This document shows positions 49,511-57,155 of a stretch of 64,000 nt of DNA, piece after piece. The position numbers and the translations under genes were made by a program. Within the stretch, counting starts at the first letter, position 1, and every line of letters begins with the position of its first letter. The notes under the pieces are model-generated. The model did no database searches. It had not been told where the DNA came from and worked only from the letters and a program-made list of their open reading frames with translations. Origin of the DNA: an uncultured Roseiflexaceae bacterium (GTDB lineage: Bacteria > Chloroflexota > Chloroflexia > Chloroflexales > Roseiflexaceae); contig CALJIC010000280.1 in NCBI GenBank assembly GCA_937974195.1, positions 62,001-126,000 on the forward strand. The letters run 5' to 3'.

Positions 49511-49549
49511 CGTCAGGGAGCGCTCTGCCAGCTCGCGCGCTCCCTGACG
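49511..49549. terminator. Long perfect hairpin after the M24 peptidase
   Basis: CGTCAGGGAGCGC / GCGCTCCCTGACG, 13-bp perfect stem with a 13-base loop, 70 bp after the peptidase stop and 53 bp before scpB. A T tract is absent, but the structure is very stable. Confidence 0.65.
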
Positions 49550-49601
49550 CAGTCAGGCTGAAGCAGCGCAGCGTTCATCGTCACCCGGTTAGCTTCATCA
49601 T

Positions 49602-50195
49602 ATGGATCAACCACCACTCCTCGATATCCCACCCGTCCCGACCCCAACCACGGTCCAGCTGGTCGAGAGCCTGCTCTTCATCGCCGGCGAGCCGGTGGCT
49701 ATCGCGGACCTGGCGCGGGCGCTGGAGATCCCGGCCGACGCCGTGGAGGCCGCGCTCGAGGACCTGGCGCGCGCCTGCGAGGGGCGCGGGGTGCGGGTGC
49801 AGCGCCACGGCGGCCGGGCCCAGCTCGTCTCGGCGCCCGAGGCCGCCGCGGCGGTGGAGCGCTTCCTGGGCGTGCAGGGCCAGCCCCGCATCTCGGCGGC
49901 GGCGCTCGAGGTGCTGGCGATCATCGCCTACCGGCAGCCGGTCACCCGCGCGCAGGTCGAGGCCATCCGCGGCGTGGACAGCGGCGGGGTCATCCGCGCG
50001 CTGCTGGCCCGCGAGCTGATCGCCGAGGTCGGGCGGCTCGAGACGGTGGGCCGGCCGATCCTGTACGGGACCACCCCCGAGTTCCTGCGCCAGTTCGGCC
50101 TCAGCAGCCTGGCTGAGCTGCCGCCGCTCGAGCTCTTCGGCCCGCAGGGCGGCGAGGCGGCAAACGACCGTGAGTCGTCGGGAGAGGCCGCCTGA
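49602..50195 (+). CDS. scpB: Segregation and condensation protein B
   Basis: 197 residues, two winged-helix domains of ScpB: TVQLVESLLFIAGEPVAIAD at the start, and ALEVLAIIAYRQPVTRAQVE, GVDSGGVIRALLARELIAEV and GRPILYGTTPEFLRQFGL in the second. It forms the Smc-ScpAB condensin with SMC and ScpA, neither of which is adjacent. It ends 414 bp before dnaA, next to the replication origin, which fits a chromosome-organisation role. The C-terminal 20 residues are disordered. Confidence 0.95.
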   Translation: MDQPPLLDIPPVPTPTTVQLVESLLFIAGEPVAIADLARALEIPADAVEAALEDLARACEGRGVRVQRHGGRAQLVSAPEAAAAVERFLGVQGQPRISAAALEVLAIIAYRQPVTRAQVEAIRGVDSGGVIRALLARELIAEVGRLETVGRPILYGTTPEFLRQFGLSSLAELPPLELFGPQGGEAANDRESSGEAA

Positions 50196-50204
50196 CCGCC
50201 CAGT

Positions 50205-50213
50205 TTTTCCACA
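50205..50213 (+). other. DnaA box, one mismatch (TTTTCCACA)
   Basis: Nine-base match to TTATCCACA except for position 3, 10 bp after the scpB stop. Confidence 0.55.
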
Positions 50214-50224
50214 CTTCACCCAAG

Positions 50225-50233
50225 TTATCCACA
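50225..50233 (+). other. DnaA box, perfect (TTATCCACA)
   Basis: Exact consensus DnaA box; it faces the inverted box at 50238-50246 across a 4-bp gap. Confidence 0.8.
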
Positions 50234-50237
50234 AGAT

Positions 50238-50246
50238 TGTGGATAG
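50238..50246 (-). other. DnaA box, one mismatch, inverted (CTATCCACA)
   Basis: Reads TGTGGATAG on the plus strand. Together with the preceding box it forms a head-to-head pair. Confidence 0.65.
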
Positions 50247-50325
50247 CGCTTGACAGCTTGGGCCGTGTTGCCACACATCACTGCGATGCGGGATGTCACC
50301 CAGCGCCACCGTGGGCATGGCGAAG

Positions 50326-50334
50326 TTATCCACA
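50326..50334 (+). other. DnaA box, perfect (TTATCCACA)
   Basis: Second exact consensus box, about 93 bp from the first perfect one and upstream of the AT-rich stretch. Confidence 0.8.
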
Positions 50335-50609
50335 TGGCGGCGTCTGACAAGTCGACATATGCTTGTGTCACATGCCCAGAATCCGCAAGAGAGACGGGTA
50401 TACGACCGCCGGACTATATAAGGAAGCGTTATAGATATCGCCCCCCCGTCGGCTTGAAAAGCGGGGAGGCATGCGGTATCATCCCCACCACACGCAAGTA
50501 CGCGTCCCCATTCTCTCTGGTTCCGAGGTAGCTGCCAGAGTGTCGGACGCTCCACGCCACAGACCGCGCGGAGCGGGGTATACGAGTCTGCCCGAAATGG
50601 AGGCCCTGT

Positions 50610-52142
50610 GTGAATCTGACCAAGATTTGGAACGCAACACTGGGCACGCTGCAAGTCCAGACCTCGCGCCAGGAGTTTAATACCTGGCTGCGGCGAGCAT
50701 CGCTGATCTCCGTCGAGAACGGCGTAGCCACGATCGGCACGCCGAGCGCCTTCTACAAGGAGGGGCTTGAGAGTCGGTACAGCGGGGCGCTGCGCGAGCT
50801 GTTGAGCAGCCTGGTGGGCTTCCCGGTCACGATCCGGGTGGTCATCGCAGGGTCACAGCCGCGCGCGGATGCGGGGTTCTTCGGTCGGGAGCACGGGGCA
50901 GAGCTGCACAGCATGGCTGGAGTCGAGCGGTCTGCCGGCTACGACCTCGGTGGCCAGGGCGGGGCGCCGGCGGCACTTCAGCCCGGCTACGCGAACGGGC
51001 ACGCCAACGGCCATGAGCCGCGCGCCGCACACACCCCGCAGGCGAGCCACACCGGCGTGTACGACCGGCTGCCGATGCAGCAGCTGGAGTTCACCAGCGC
51101 AGTGCGCAGCGGGATGCTCAACGCCCGCTACACCTTCGACCGCTTCATCGTCGGGCCGAGCAACCGCCTGGCGAACGCCGCCTGCATGGCGGTGGCCGAG
51201 CACCCCGCGGCGGCCTACAACCCGCTGTTCCTGTACGGCGGCGTGGGCCTGGGCAAGACTCACCTGCTGCACGCGATCGGCAACTACGCGCTCGACCGCG
51301 ACCCCGAGATCAACGTCCTCTACGTCTCCTCGGAGAAGTTCACCAACGATCTGATCAACGCCATCAGGCGCCAGCAGACCGAGGAGTTCCGGGTCCGCTA
51401 CCGCAACATCGACATCCTGCTGATCGACGATATCCAGTTCATCGCCGGCAAGGAGAGCACGCAGGAGGAGTTCTTCCACACCTTCAACACCCTGCACTCC
51501 TCCGGCAAGCAGATCGTGATCTCGTCCGATAAGCCGCCGAAGGCCATCCTGACGCTCGAGGAGCGGCTGCGCTCGCGCTTCGAGTGGGGGCTGATCGTGG
51601 ACGTGCAGATGCCGGACCTGGAGACGCGCACGGCCATCCTGCGCGCCAAGGCCGAGCAGATGCTGACCGACATCCCGGCCGAGGTGATCGACTTCCTCGC
51701 CCACCGCATCCAGAGCAACATCCGCGAGCTCGAGGGCTGCCTCAACCGCGTCGTGGCCTACGCCCAGATGACCGGCGCGCCGGTGAGCGTCGAGGTGGCC
51801 ACCGCCGCGCTCTCCGAGCTGCTCGACACCAGCCGCCGGCGGCGGATCTCCCCCGAGACCATCCTGCGCGAGGTGGCCGACTTCTACGGCGTGGACCTGC
51901 GCGCCATGCAGGGCCGCGGCCGCAGCCGCAACATCGTCATCCCGCGCCAGGTGGCTATGTATCTGCTCCGCGAGGAGACCGAGTCGAGCCTGGTGGACAT
52001 CGGCCGGATGCTCGGGGACCGCGACCACACCACGGTGATGTACGGCTGCGAGAAGATCGCCGAGGAGCTCAACACCGACTCGCGGCTGCGCCAGGAGGTC
52101 AACACCATCCGCGAAAAGCTGCTGCAGGGGAATACCGGCTAG
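50610..52142 (+). CDS. dnaA: Chromosomal replication initiator DnaA
   Basis: 510 residues, GTG start with GGAGG 6 bases upstream. Domain I (1-90) starts [20 protein letters not shown]. Domain II is a long Gly/Ala/His-rich linker (about 90-165). Domain III AAA+ (about 168-385) has the entry [18 protein letters not shown], Walker [18 protein letters not shown] (from about 206), [14 protein letters not shown] and sensor stretches. Domain IV has [17 protein letters not shown] and [14 protein letters not shown], the DnaA-box-binding signature. It binds the boxes upstream and unwinds oriC. dnaN does not follow; a promoter and a class II aldolase come next. Confidence 0.98.
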   Translation: MNLTKIWNATLGTLQVQTSRQEFNTWLRRASLISVENGVATIGTPSAFYKEGLESRYSGALRELLSSLVGFPVTIRVVIAGSQPRADAGFFGREHGAELHSMAGVERSAGYDLGGQGGAPAALQPGYANGHANGHEPRAAHTPQASHTGVYDRLPMQQLEFTSAVRSGMLNARYTFDRFIVGPSNRLANAACMAVAEHPAAAYNPLFLYGGVGLGKTHLLHAIGNYALDRDPEINVLYVSSEKFTNDLINAIRRQQTEEFRVRYRNIDILLIDDIQFIAGKESTQEEFFHTFNTLHSSGKQIVISSDKPPKAILTLEERLRSRFEWGLIVDVQMPDLETRTAILRAKAEQMLTDIPAEVIDFLAHRIQSNIRELEGCLNRVVAYAQMTGAPVSVEVATAALSELLDTSRRRRISPETILREVADFYGVDLRAMQGRGRSRNIVIPRQVAMYLLREETESSLVDIGRMLGDRDHTTVMYGCEKIAEELNTDSRLRQEVNTIREKLLQGNTG

Positions 52143-52321
52143 TGCGATGTGCGGAGCGCTGAGACGCCCTCAGCATTCCGCGCTCAGCACTGATCTGGCT
52201 GCCCCGTCCGCAGCCGCTCTTGTGCGGGTCTGGTACGGCGCACGCCCCTCCTCGGGCGCCGCCGCACCGACCCGCACCACGTGTTGTGTGAGCAATACTT
52301 TCCGTGTTGTGTTAGCGTTAC

Positions 52322-52350
52322 TTGACAACAGCGGTGCCACCGCTTATTCT
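52322..52350 (+). promoter_or_regulatory. Sigma-70 promoter for the class II aldolase gene
   Basis: TTGACA (52322-52327), 17-bp spacer, TATTCT (52345-52350). Expected start near 52357, leader about 35 nt to ATG 52392. Confidence 0.7.
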
Positions 52351-52391
52351 GTGCCCGCTTGAGTTAAACCTTCGTTAGAGGAATGCATACG

Positions 52392-53564
52392 ATGCATCAG
52401 GATACCTGGACGCCGCTGATGGGGCCCACGCTCGGCCCCGATGAAGAGTTGAACTTTACAACCGCAGGTGAGACGCGCAGCGCACTCGTGAACTGGTTTG
52501 CGCGCGGGCTGACCGCCGCCCTCGAGCGCCACGGGCACGAGTTTCAGGAGCCAGCGCCCCCCGACGCGGCGCCAGACCAGCACCCGCCGGTGCGGCTGGT
52601 GCTGAACCTGTGCGACATCGAGCGCCCGCGCCCGATCCACCGCCGCGGCCAGGGCACCTTCGTCGCGACGATCGTCGAGGGCGTGGACGACCAGCGCGAT
52701 GTGATGAAGGCCGCCTACCCGCTGATCGTCCGCTCGCTGGCGAACATGGTGATCTACCTCACGCGCGTGGACGGCGTGCTGGAGAGCCACTTCATCACCA
52801 TCGAGCAGGGCCACTACACCGTGCGCCTCACCGACTCCGAGGAGGCGTTCTTCGACCAGATCTACGGCCGCATCCAGCCGCTGGCCTGCAGCCACCTGGT
52901 GATCAACAACGACTTCGTCCCGGACCTGCCCGATAACCTGTGGCAGGGCGACGAGACGACGCGCCAGATCGGCTGGGCCGGCAAGAAGCTCGACGCGATG
53001 GGGCTGCTGCCGGCGGCCATCCCCATCCACGAGTACCTCTCCGAGCGCGAGCTGCGCCACGTCAAGCGGCTGTACGGCATCGGCGGGCTGAGCTACGGCA
53101 ACCTGAGCGCCCGCGCCCTGCACAACCCCGCCCACTTCTGGATGTCCGCCTCGGGCGTCGACAAGAGCAAGCTCGAGACGGTCGGGCGCGATATCCTGCT
53201 CGTCACCGACTACATCCCCGAGAAGCTCATGATCCGCCTGAGCGTCCCGGCCAACGTCGAGCCGCGGCGGGTCTCGGTGGACGCCATCGAGCACTACATG
53301 ATCTACCGCGAGCACCCGTCGGTCGGGGCGATCGTGCACATCCACGCCTGGTGGCGCGACCCGATCCCGTCCACCGAGGTGAACTACCCGTGCGGCACCT
53401 ACGAGCTGGCCCGCGAGGTCGCCGAGCTGGTGCGCCAGGAGCCGGACCCCTCGCGCGCCGTCGTCGGCCTGAAGAACCACGGCCTGACGATCACCGGCCA
53501 CTCGCTCCCCGAGATCTTCGAGCGCATCGAGGGCAAGATCGTGCCGCAGGTGCCCATGTCGTAG
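52392..53564 (+). CDS. Class II aldolase/adducin-family protein
   Basis: 390 residues; the second of two in-frame ATGs (52383, 52392) is preferred because AGAGGA lies 9 bases before it. The N-terminal 200 residues are an extra domain (LNLCDIERPRPIHRRGQGTF...) not in short aldolases. The class II aldolase part begins at EYLSERELRHVKRLYGIGG and contains LSYGNLSAR, the metal-binding IVHIHAWW and GLKNHGLTI. The family includes L-fuculose/L-rhamnulose-phosphate aldolases and epimerases; substrate not inferable. An SDR gene follows on the same strand, suggesting a sugar or alcohol pathway. Confidence 0.8.
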   Translation: MHQDTWTPLMGPTLGPDEELNFTTAGETRSALVNWFARGLTAALERHGHEFQEPAPPDAAPDQHPPVRLVLNLCDIERPRPIHRRGQGTFVATIVEGVDDQRDVMKAAYPLIVRSLANMVIYLTRVDGVLESHFITIEQGHYTVRLTDSEEAFFDQIYGRIQPLACSHLVINNDFVPDLPDNLWQGDETTRQIGWAGKKLDAMGLLPAAIPIHEYLSERELRHVKRLYGIGGLSYGNLSARALHNPAHFWMSASGVDKSKLETVGRDILLVTDYIPEKLMIRLSVPANVEPRRVSVDAIEHYMIYREHPSVGAIVHIHAWWRDPIPSTEVNYPCGTYELAREVAELVRQEPDPSRAVVGLKNHGLTITGHSLPEIFERIEGKIVPQVPMS

Positions 53565-53685
53565 TCGGCAGACAAGTCGTCAGTGGCCGGTAGACAGTAG
53601 TCAGCGATCAGTGCCATAGTGCGCTCGATGACGCGCAGCGGGTGCTGAGCCCTGGCTACTGCTCGTTTATGCACTGGAGGCAGCG

Positions 53686-54405
53686 ATGGGCGTGCTGGAC
53701 GGCAAAGTGGCAATTGTCACCGGCGCTACCGGCGGCCTCGGCCCGGCGGTGATCGCGGCGCTGCTCGGCGCGGGGGCGGCGGTGTTCGCGCCCCACCGCC
53801 GGGAAGGCGATCTCGACCGCCTGCGAGCCGAGCTGGCCCTGCCCGCCGACGCGCGGCTCTCGGGGGCGGTGCTGGACCTGACCGACGAGCAGGCCGTCGA
53901 GCGCGCCTACGGGCAGGCGGCGAGCGACCTGGGCGGGATCGACATTCTGGTGAACATCGCCGGGGGGTTCGGCGGCGGCAAGCCGGTGGCCGAGACCGGC
54001 TGGGACACCTGGCAGCACATGCTCGATCTCAACCTGAAGACAGCGGTGCTCTCGTGCAGGGCGGCCGTGCCCCACCTGCAGGCGCGCGGCGGCGGCGCGA
54101 TCGTCAACTTCGGCACGCGCACCGCGACGCAGCCGGGCAAGAACCTGGCCGCCTACGCCGCTTCCAAGCGCGCGGTGATCCAGCTGACCGAGGCGCTGGC
54201 CGCCGAGCTGCGCGACTCCAACATCACCGCCAACGTGGTGCTGCCGAGCACGATCGATACGCCAGATAACCGCAAGAGCAGCCCGAAGGCCGACTTCAGC
54301 CGCTGGGTGAAGCCCGAGGAGATCGCCAAGGTCGTCCTGTTCCTCGTCGGGCCCGATGCGCGGATCATCTCCGGCGCGACGATCCCGGTGTACGGCCGGG
54401 CGTAG
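53686..54405 (+). CDS. Short-chain dehydrogenase/reductase
   Basis: 239 residues. Rossmann motif VAIVTGATGGLGPAVIAALL (TGxxxGxG), DILVNIAGGFGGGKPV (NAG-type), and the catalytic YAASKRAV (YxxxK). The position of the usual catalytic Ser (about 13 residues before Tyr) is Thr in VNFGTRTA, a variant seen in some subfamilies that may change activity. The C-terminal PVYGRA and SGATIPVYG are typical SDR ends. It follows the aldolase gene by 121 bp; GGAGG precedes the ATG. NAD(P) preference is uncertain (HRRE after beta 2 favours NADP). Confidence 0.9.
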   Translation: MGVLDGKVAIVTGATGGLGPAVIAALLGAGAAVFAPHRREGDLDRLRAELALPADARLSGAVLDLTDEQAVERAYGQAASDLGGIDILVNIAGGFGGGKPVAETGWDTWQHMLDLNLKTAVLSCRAAVPHLQARGGGAIVNFGTRTATQPGKNLAAYAASKRAVIQLTEALAAELRDSNITANVVLPSTIDTPDNRKSSPKADFSRWVKPEEIAKVVLFLVGPDARIISGATIPVYGRA

Positions 54406-54426
54406 CGGCGCGCCGGCCGGGCGCCG

Positions 54427-55287
54427 CTACCTCAGCCGCGTCACGGCCGTGATGATCACCAGGACCACGAACATCAGCAGGAACAGGTTCAGGCTCACCA
54501 GCAGCCAGGGGAGCGCGCCGAGGGCGAAGCCGACGCCGACCGCCACCTGTATCGGCCGGCCGCGCTTGGTCTTCGTCAGCCGGTCCGCGATGCGGATCAC
54601 CAGCTCGGCGACCGCCGGGGCCAGGAAGATGATGATCAGGAAGACGAAGAACCCGCGCGCGAAGAGCAGGAACGGGAGGCAGATCAGCGCTGCCGCCACC
54701 AGCGCGACGACCCCCGCGACGATCGCGTTGGCCGTCGAGACCTGGTAGTTGGCCGGGCGGCGCGCCCTGCGGCACTCCGGGCAGAGCTGGCCCACCGGCG
54801 TGATCTGGGCGCAGGCGCCGCAGATCGGCCGCTCGCACTGCACGCAGCGCAGCCCGGTCTCGCGGTCCGGGTGGCGGTAGCAGTAGAGCGTCTGAGTCGC
54901 CGGCGCTGCCTCGGGCGGCTCCGGCGCCGAGAGCAGCGGCGAGGCATCTCCGCTCGCGATGCGCTCCTCGCGGCGGCGCGAGGGCGCGATCTGCAGCCCC
55001 TCGGCCTGGAGCTTCTCCACATACGCGAGGCTGGCGCGCGCCTCGGCGTGGTTCGGATCGAGGGTCAGCACGCGCTGCAGGTGCTCGCGCTTCTCGGACA
55101 GGATCGGCACCACGCTGCTGAGCCCGAGCCACGCCTCCACACTCTCCGGGTCGAGCTCGGTGGCGCGGCGGAAGCTGTTGCGAGCTGCGAACGTGTCGCC
55201 GGCTAGGGCGGCGGCGCGGCCCTCCTGAATCAGCTGCTGCACCTCGGCGGCCGTCGACTCAGCCATCATCCCCTCAAAATCACTCTT
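54427..55287 (-). CDS. TPR + zinc-finger (B-box-like) membrane protein
   Basis: About 286 residues. Two to three TPR-like helices (about 15-105: QQLIQEGRAAALAGDTFAAR, ATELDPESVEAWLGLSSVVP, VLTLDPNHAEARASLAYVEK). Residues 125-175 hold CYRHPDRETGLRCVQCERPI followed by CGACAQITPVGQLCPECR, a Cys/His cluster of B-box type that probably binds zinc. Two or three membrane segments follow (about 180-285: AIVAGVVALVAAALICLPFL, VFLIIIFLAPAVAELVI, LNLFLLMFVVLVIITAV). The start is uncertain: ATGs at 55299, 55287 and 55269/55266 are in frame, and a TATAAT at 55305-55310 makes 55287 plausible. Function unknown; peptidoglycan or protein-handling roles are guesses. Confidence 0.65.
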   Translation of the reverse strand, partial: KSDFEGMMAESTAAEVQQLIQEGRAAALAGDTFAARNSFRRATELDPESVEAWLGLSSVVPILSEKREHLQRVLTLDPNHAEARASLAYVEKLQAEGLQIAPSRRREERIASGDASPLLSAPEPPEAAPATQTLYCYRHPDRETGLRCVQCERPICGACAQITPVGQLCPECRRARRPANYQVSTANAIVAGVVALVAAALICLPFLLFARGFFVFLIIIFLAPAVAELVIRIADRLTKTKRGRPIQVAVGVGFALGALPWLLVSLNLFLLMFVVLVIITAVTRLR

Positions 55288-55304
55288 CATCTCTAACATA
55301 CTCC

Positions 55305-55310
55305 ATTATA
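55305..55310 (-). promoter_or_regulatory. -10 element upstream of the TPR/zinc-finger gene
   Basis: On the minus strand TATAAT, 6/6 match. Transcription would start near 55298, so an ATG at 55299 would sit at the start site and 55287 or 55266 is favoured. Confidence 0.5.
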
Positions 55311-55419
55311 ACGCCACGCCGGGCGTATCAGTGAGGAGACCTCGCACGCAGCCGTGGCGGCCGCCTGTCTTCCGAGGAAGTGTGGAGAGCCGCGGGCCTC
55401 CTACCACGGGCCTTTTGCC

Positions 55420-55454
55420 GGGAGGTGTGGAGGGCCGCAGGCCTTCCACGGACG
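55420..55454. repeat. 35-bp repeat unit, copy 1
   Basis: Begins GGGAGGTGTGGAGGGCC, then GCAGGCCTTCCACGGACG. It differs from copy 2 by one base, and its centre GGAGGGCC-GCA-GGCCTTCC is close to an inverted repeat. Confidence 0.7.
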
Positions 55455-55491
55455 TTTCGCGAACGTTCGCGCCACGTCGCCCCAGCCGGCC

Positions 55492-55526
55492 GGGAGGTGT
55501 GGAGGGCCGCAGGCCCTCCACGGACG
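55492..55526. repeat. 35-bp repeat unit, copy 2
   Basis: One C/T difference from copy 1; here GGAGGGCC-GCA-GGCCCTCC is a perfect 8-bp inverted repeat. Confidence 0.7.
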
Positions 55527-55533
55527 ATTATTT

Positions 55534-55572
55534 CCGTTGCTCTGGGGCGACTTCGTCGCCGCAGAGCAACGG
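55534..55572. repeat. 39-bp two-tier hairpin
   Basis: CCGTTGCTCT / AGAGCAACGG (10-bp outer stem) encloses GGCGAC-TTC-GTCGCC (6-bp inner stem) with a 2x2 internal mismatch. It is followed on the plus strand by CAGACTCTAAAAAAG. Confidence 0.6.
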
Positions 55573-55655
55573 CAGACTCTAAAAAAGACGAAGCCTCTCC
55601 CACCCCCCGAAGGGGTGCGGGGGCGAAGCCACCGATGTTGCCCGTAAGCGCCGCA

Positions 55656-55664
55656 TGATATAAT
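55656..55664 (+). promoter_or_regulatory. Extended -10 promoter for the PIG-L deacetylase gene
   Basis: TGATATAAT: TG + A + perfect TATAAT (55659-55664). Transcription should begin near 55671; the ATG at 55715 then has a leader of about 44 nt. Confidence 0.6.
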
Positions 55665-55714
55665 ACGCGCTGCCCCACCGGAGGATGCGCCCGCCAGATG
55701 AGAGAACGCCCGGC

Positions 55715-56620
55715 ATGACAGACGCGCCGCTGACACTGATGATGGTCCACGCCCACCCCGATGACGAGGTGGTCGGCACCGGGGGCACCCTGGCGCGCTA
55801 CGCCGAGCACGGCGCCCGTACGGTGCTCGTCACCGCGACGCTCGGCGAGGAGGGCCAGATCGTCGACCCCGCGCTGAACACGCCGGAGGTCAGGGAGCGC
55901 CTGGGCGAGGTGCGCCGCGCGGAGCTGGCCCGCTCGGCCGAGATCCTGAAGATCAGCCGGGTGGAGCTGCTCGGCTACCGCGACTCCGGCATGGCCGGGC
56001 TGGAGTCCAACAGCCACCCCGCGTGCTTCAACATGGCCGACCCGGACGAGGCGACGGGACGCCTGGTGCGGCTCATCCGCGCCCACCGGCCGCACGTGCT
56101 GGTGACCTACAACGAGCGGGGCGGCTACGGCCACCCGGACCACATCGCCTGCCACCGGACGACGCTGGCCGCCTGGGATGCCGTCGGCGACCCGGCGCGC
56201 TACCCCGAGGCCGGCGCGCCCTGGACGCCGCTGAAGCTCTACGCGGTCGCCTCGCCCCGCAGCCGCTGGCAGCGGCTGTTCGAGGCGCTGCGCGAGCGCG
56301 GGGTGCCGGGCCCGCACGAGAGCCCGGACTTCGACATCGAGCTCTTCACCGTGCCAGACGAAGAGGTGACGACCGCCATTCAGGTGGCGGGTTACCAGGA
56401 TCGCCTGCGCGAGGCGATGCTTGCCCACCGCACCCAGTTCGGCGCCGATGGGCCGTTCGCGGGGCTCCCGGAGGAGCTCATGCGCGAGTTCGGCGGCTAT
56501 GAGTTCTTCACCCTGCTCGCATCGCGTGTGCCGCTGCCGCAATCCCCGCACCGCACGACGAGCGCGGGCCTGGGATACGAGGACGACCTCTTCGCCGGAG
56601 TGCGGGAGAGCGGCGCGTAG
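55715..56620 (+). CDS. PIG-L/LmbE-family N-acetylglucosaminyl deacetylase-like protein
   Basis: 301 residues. The zinc-binding AHPDDEVVGTGG (about residues 13-24) and GYGHPDHIACHRTT (second His) define the LmbE family. The fold includes ARTVLVTATLGEEGQI. Members deacetylate GlcNAc-type substrates such as GlcNAc-inositol in mycothiol synthesis (MshB) or mycothiol conjugates (Mca); the GYRDSGM stretch is seen in that group, but the window has no other thiol-synthesis gene. The ATG at 55715 is preferred over 55685 because it starts just before the conserved core. It stands alone. Confidence 0.9.
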   Translation: MTDAPLTLMMVHAHPDDEVVGTGGTLARYAEHGARTVLVTATLGEEGQIVDPALNTPEVRERLGEVRRAELARSAEILKISRVELLGYRDSGMAGLESNSHPACFNMADPDEATGRLVRLIRAHRPHVLVTYNERGGYGHPDHIACHRTTLAAWDAVGDPARYPEAGAPWTPLKLYAVASPRSRWQRLFEALRERGVPGPHESPDFDIELFTVPDEEVTTAIQVAGYQDRLREAMLAHRTQFGADGPFAGLPEELMREFGGYEFFTLLASRVPLPQSPHRTTSAGLGYEDDLFAGVRESGA

Positions 56621-56733
56621 CCAGCATCCTCGCCGACTCGCCAGGAGGGCCGGGGCGGGTTCCGCGCTCGCTGCTAACCCTCCGGCAGCGAGCGCCGACG
56701 TAGCCGCCCGATGAACAACAGAGGAGGGACGTC

Positions 56734-57138
56734 ATGGCCGACACACCGACCTGCCAGGTGGTCAGGAGTGAGACGACCTACGCGGGGAAGCAGGGCCTCA
56801 CCTACTTCTCCGGGGTCTCCGCCGAGAGCGTCGGGGCGCGTGGGATCTGCATGCACATGCTGCGCATGCCGCCCGGGGCGCGCGCCAACCCCCACTACCA
56901 CGAGAGCCACGAGACGGCGATCTACGTTCTGAGCGGCGAGGCCGGGATGTGGTACGGCCCGAACCTCGAGAACCACCTCGTCGTCCGCGCCGGGGAGTTC
57001 CTGTACATCCCGGCCGGCGTGCCGCACCAGCCCTACAACGACGGCGACGAGGAGTGCGTGGCCGTCCTGGCGCGCACCGACCCGAACGAGCAGGAGAGCG
57101 TGGTGCTCTGTCCGGAGCTTGACCGCCTGCGCTGCTAA
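56734..57138 (+). CDS. Cupin-domain protein
   Basis: 134 residues, one cupin barrel: MLRMPPGARANPHYHESHET with metal ligands H-x-H, then LSGEAGMWYG, and GEFLYIPAGVPHQPYN with the second-motif His. AGAGGAGGG lies 6 bases before the ATG. The aldehyde dehydrogenase starts 17 bp after its stop, so the two are co-transcribed and may act on the same substrate. Substrate unknown. Confidence 0.85.
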   Translation: MADTPTCQVVRSETTYAGKQGLTYFSGVSAESVGARGICMHMLRMPPGARANPHYHESHETAIYVLSGEAGMWYGPNLENHLVVRAGEFLYIPAGVPHQPYNDGDEECVAVLARTDPNEQESVVLCPELDRLRC

Positions 57139-57155
57139 CGGAAGCGAGGTTGCTT

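Larger units (their letters stand above)
50196..50609. other. Probable oriC region between scpB and dnaA
   Basis: A 414-bp gene-free, comparatively AT-rich stretch upstream of dnaA. It has two perfect DnaA boxes (TTATCCACA), two one-mismatch boxes, and the AT-rich stretch ACTATATAAGGAAGCGTT and ATAGATATC near 50413-50438 that could be the unwinding element. dnaA is transcribed away from it. No second origin-like cluster was noticed elsewhere in the window. Confidence 0.75.
55311..55655. repeat. Intergenic repeat region with palindromic units and a long hairpin
   Basis: This 345-bp gene-free stretch contains two near-identical 35-bp units (55420-55454 and 55492-55526), a diverged third near 55374-55408, a 39-bp hairpin (55534-55572), and a stretch shared with 13550-13600. 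No credible protein-coding frame or RNA gene was found. Confidence 0.65.

Noticed and set aside
55374..55526. Possible short CRISPR array
   Set aside because: Only two good copies and one diverged copy, irregular spacing, internal palindromes and no cas genes nearby.
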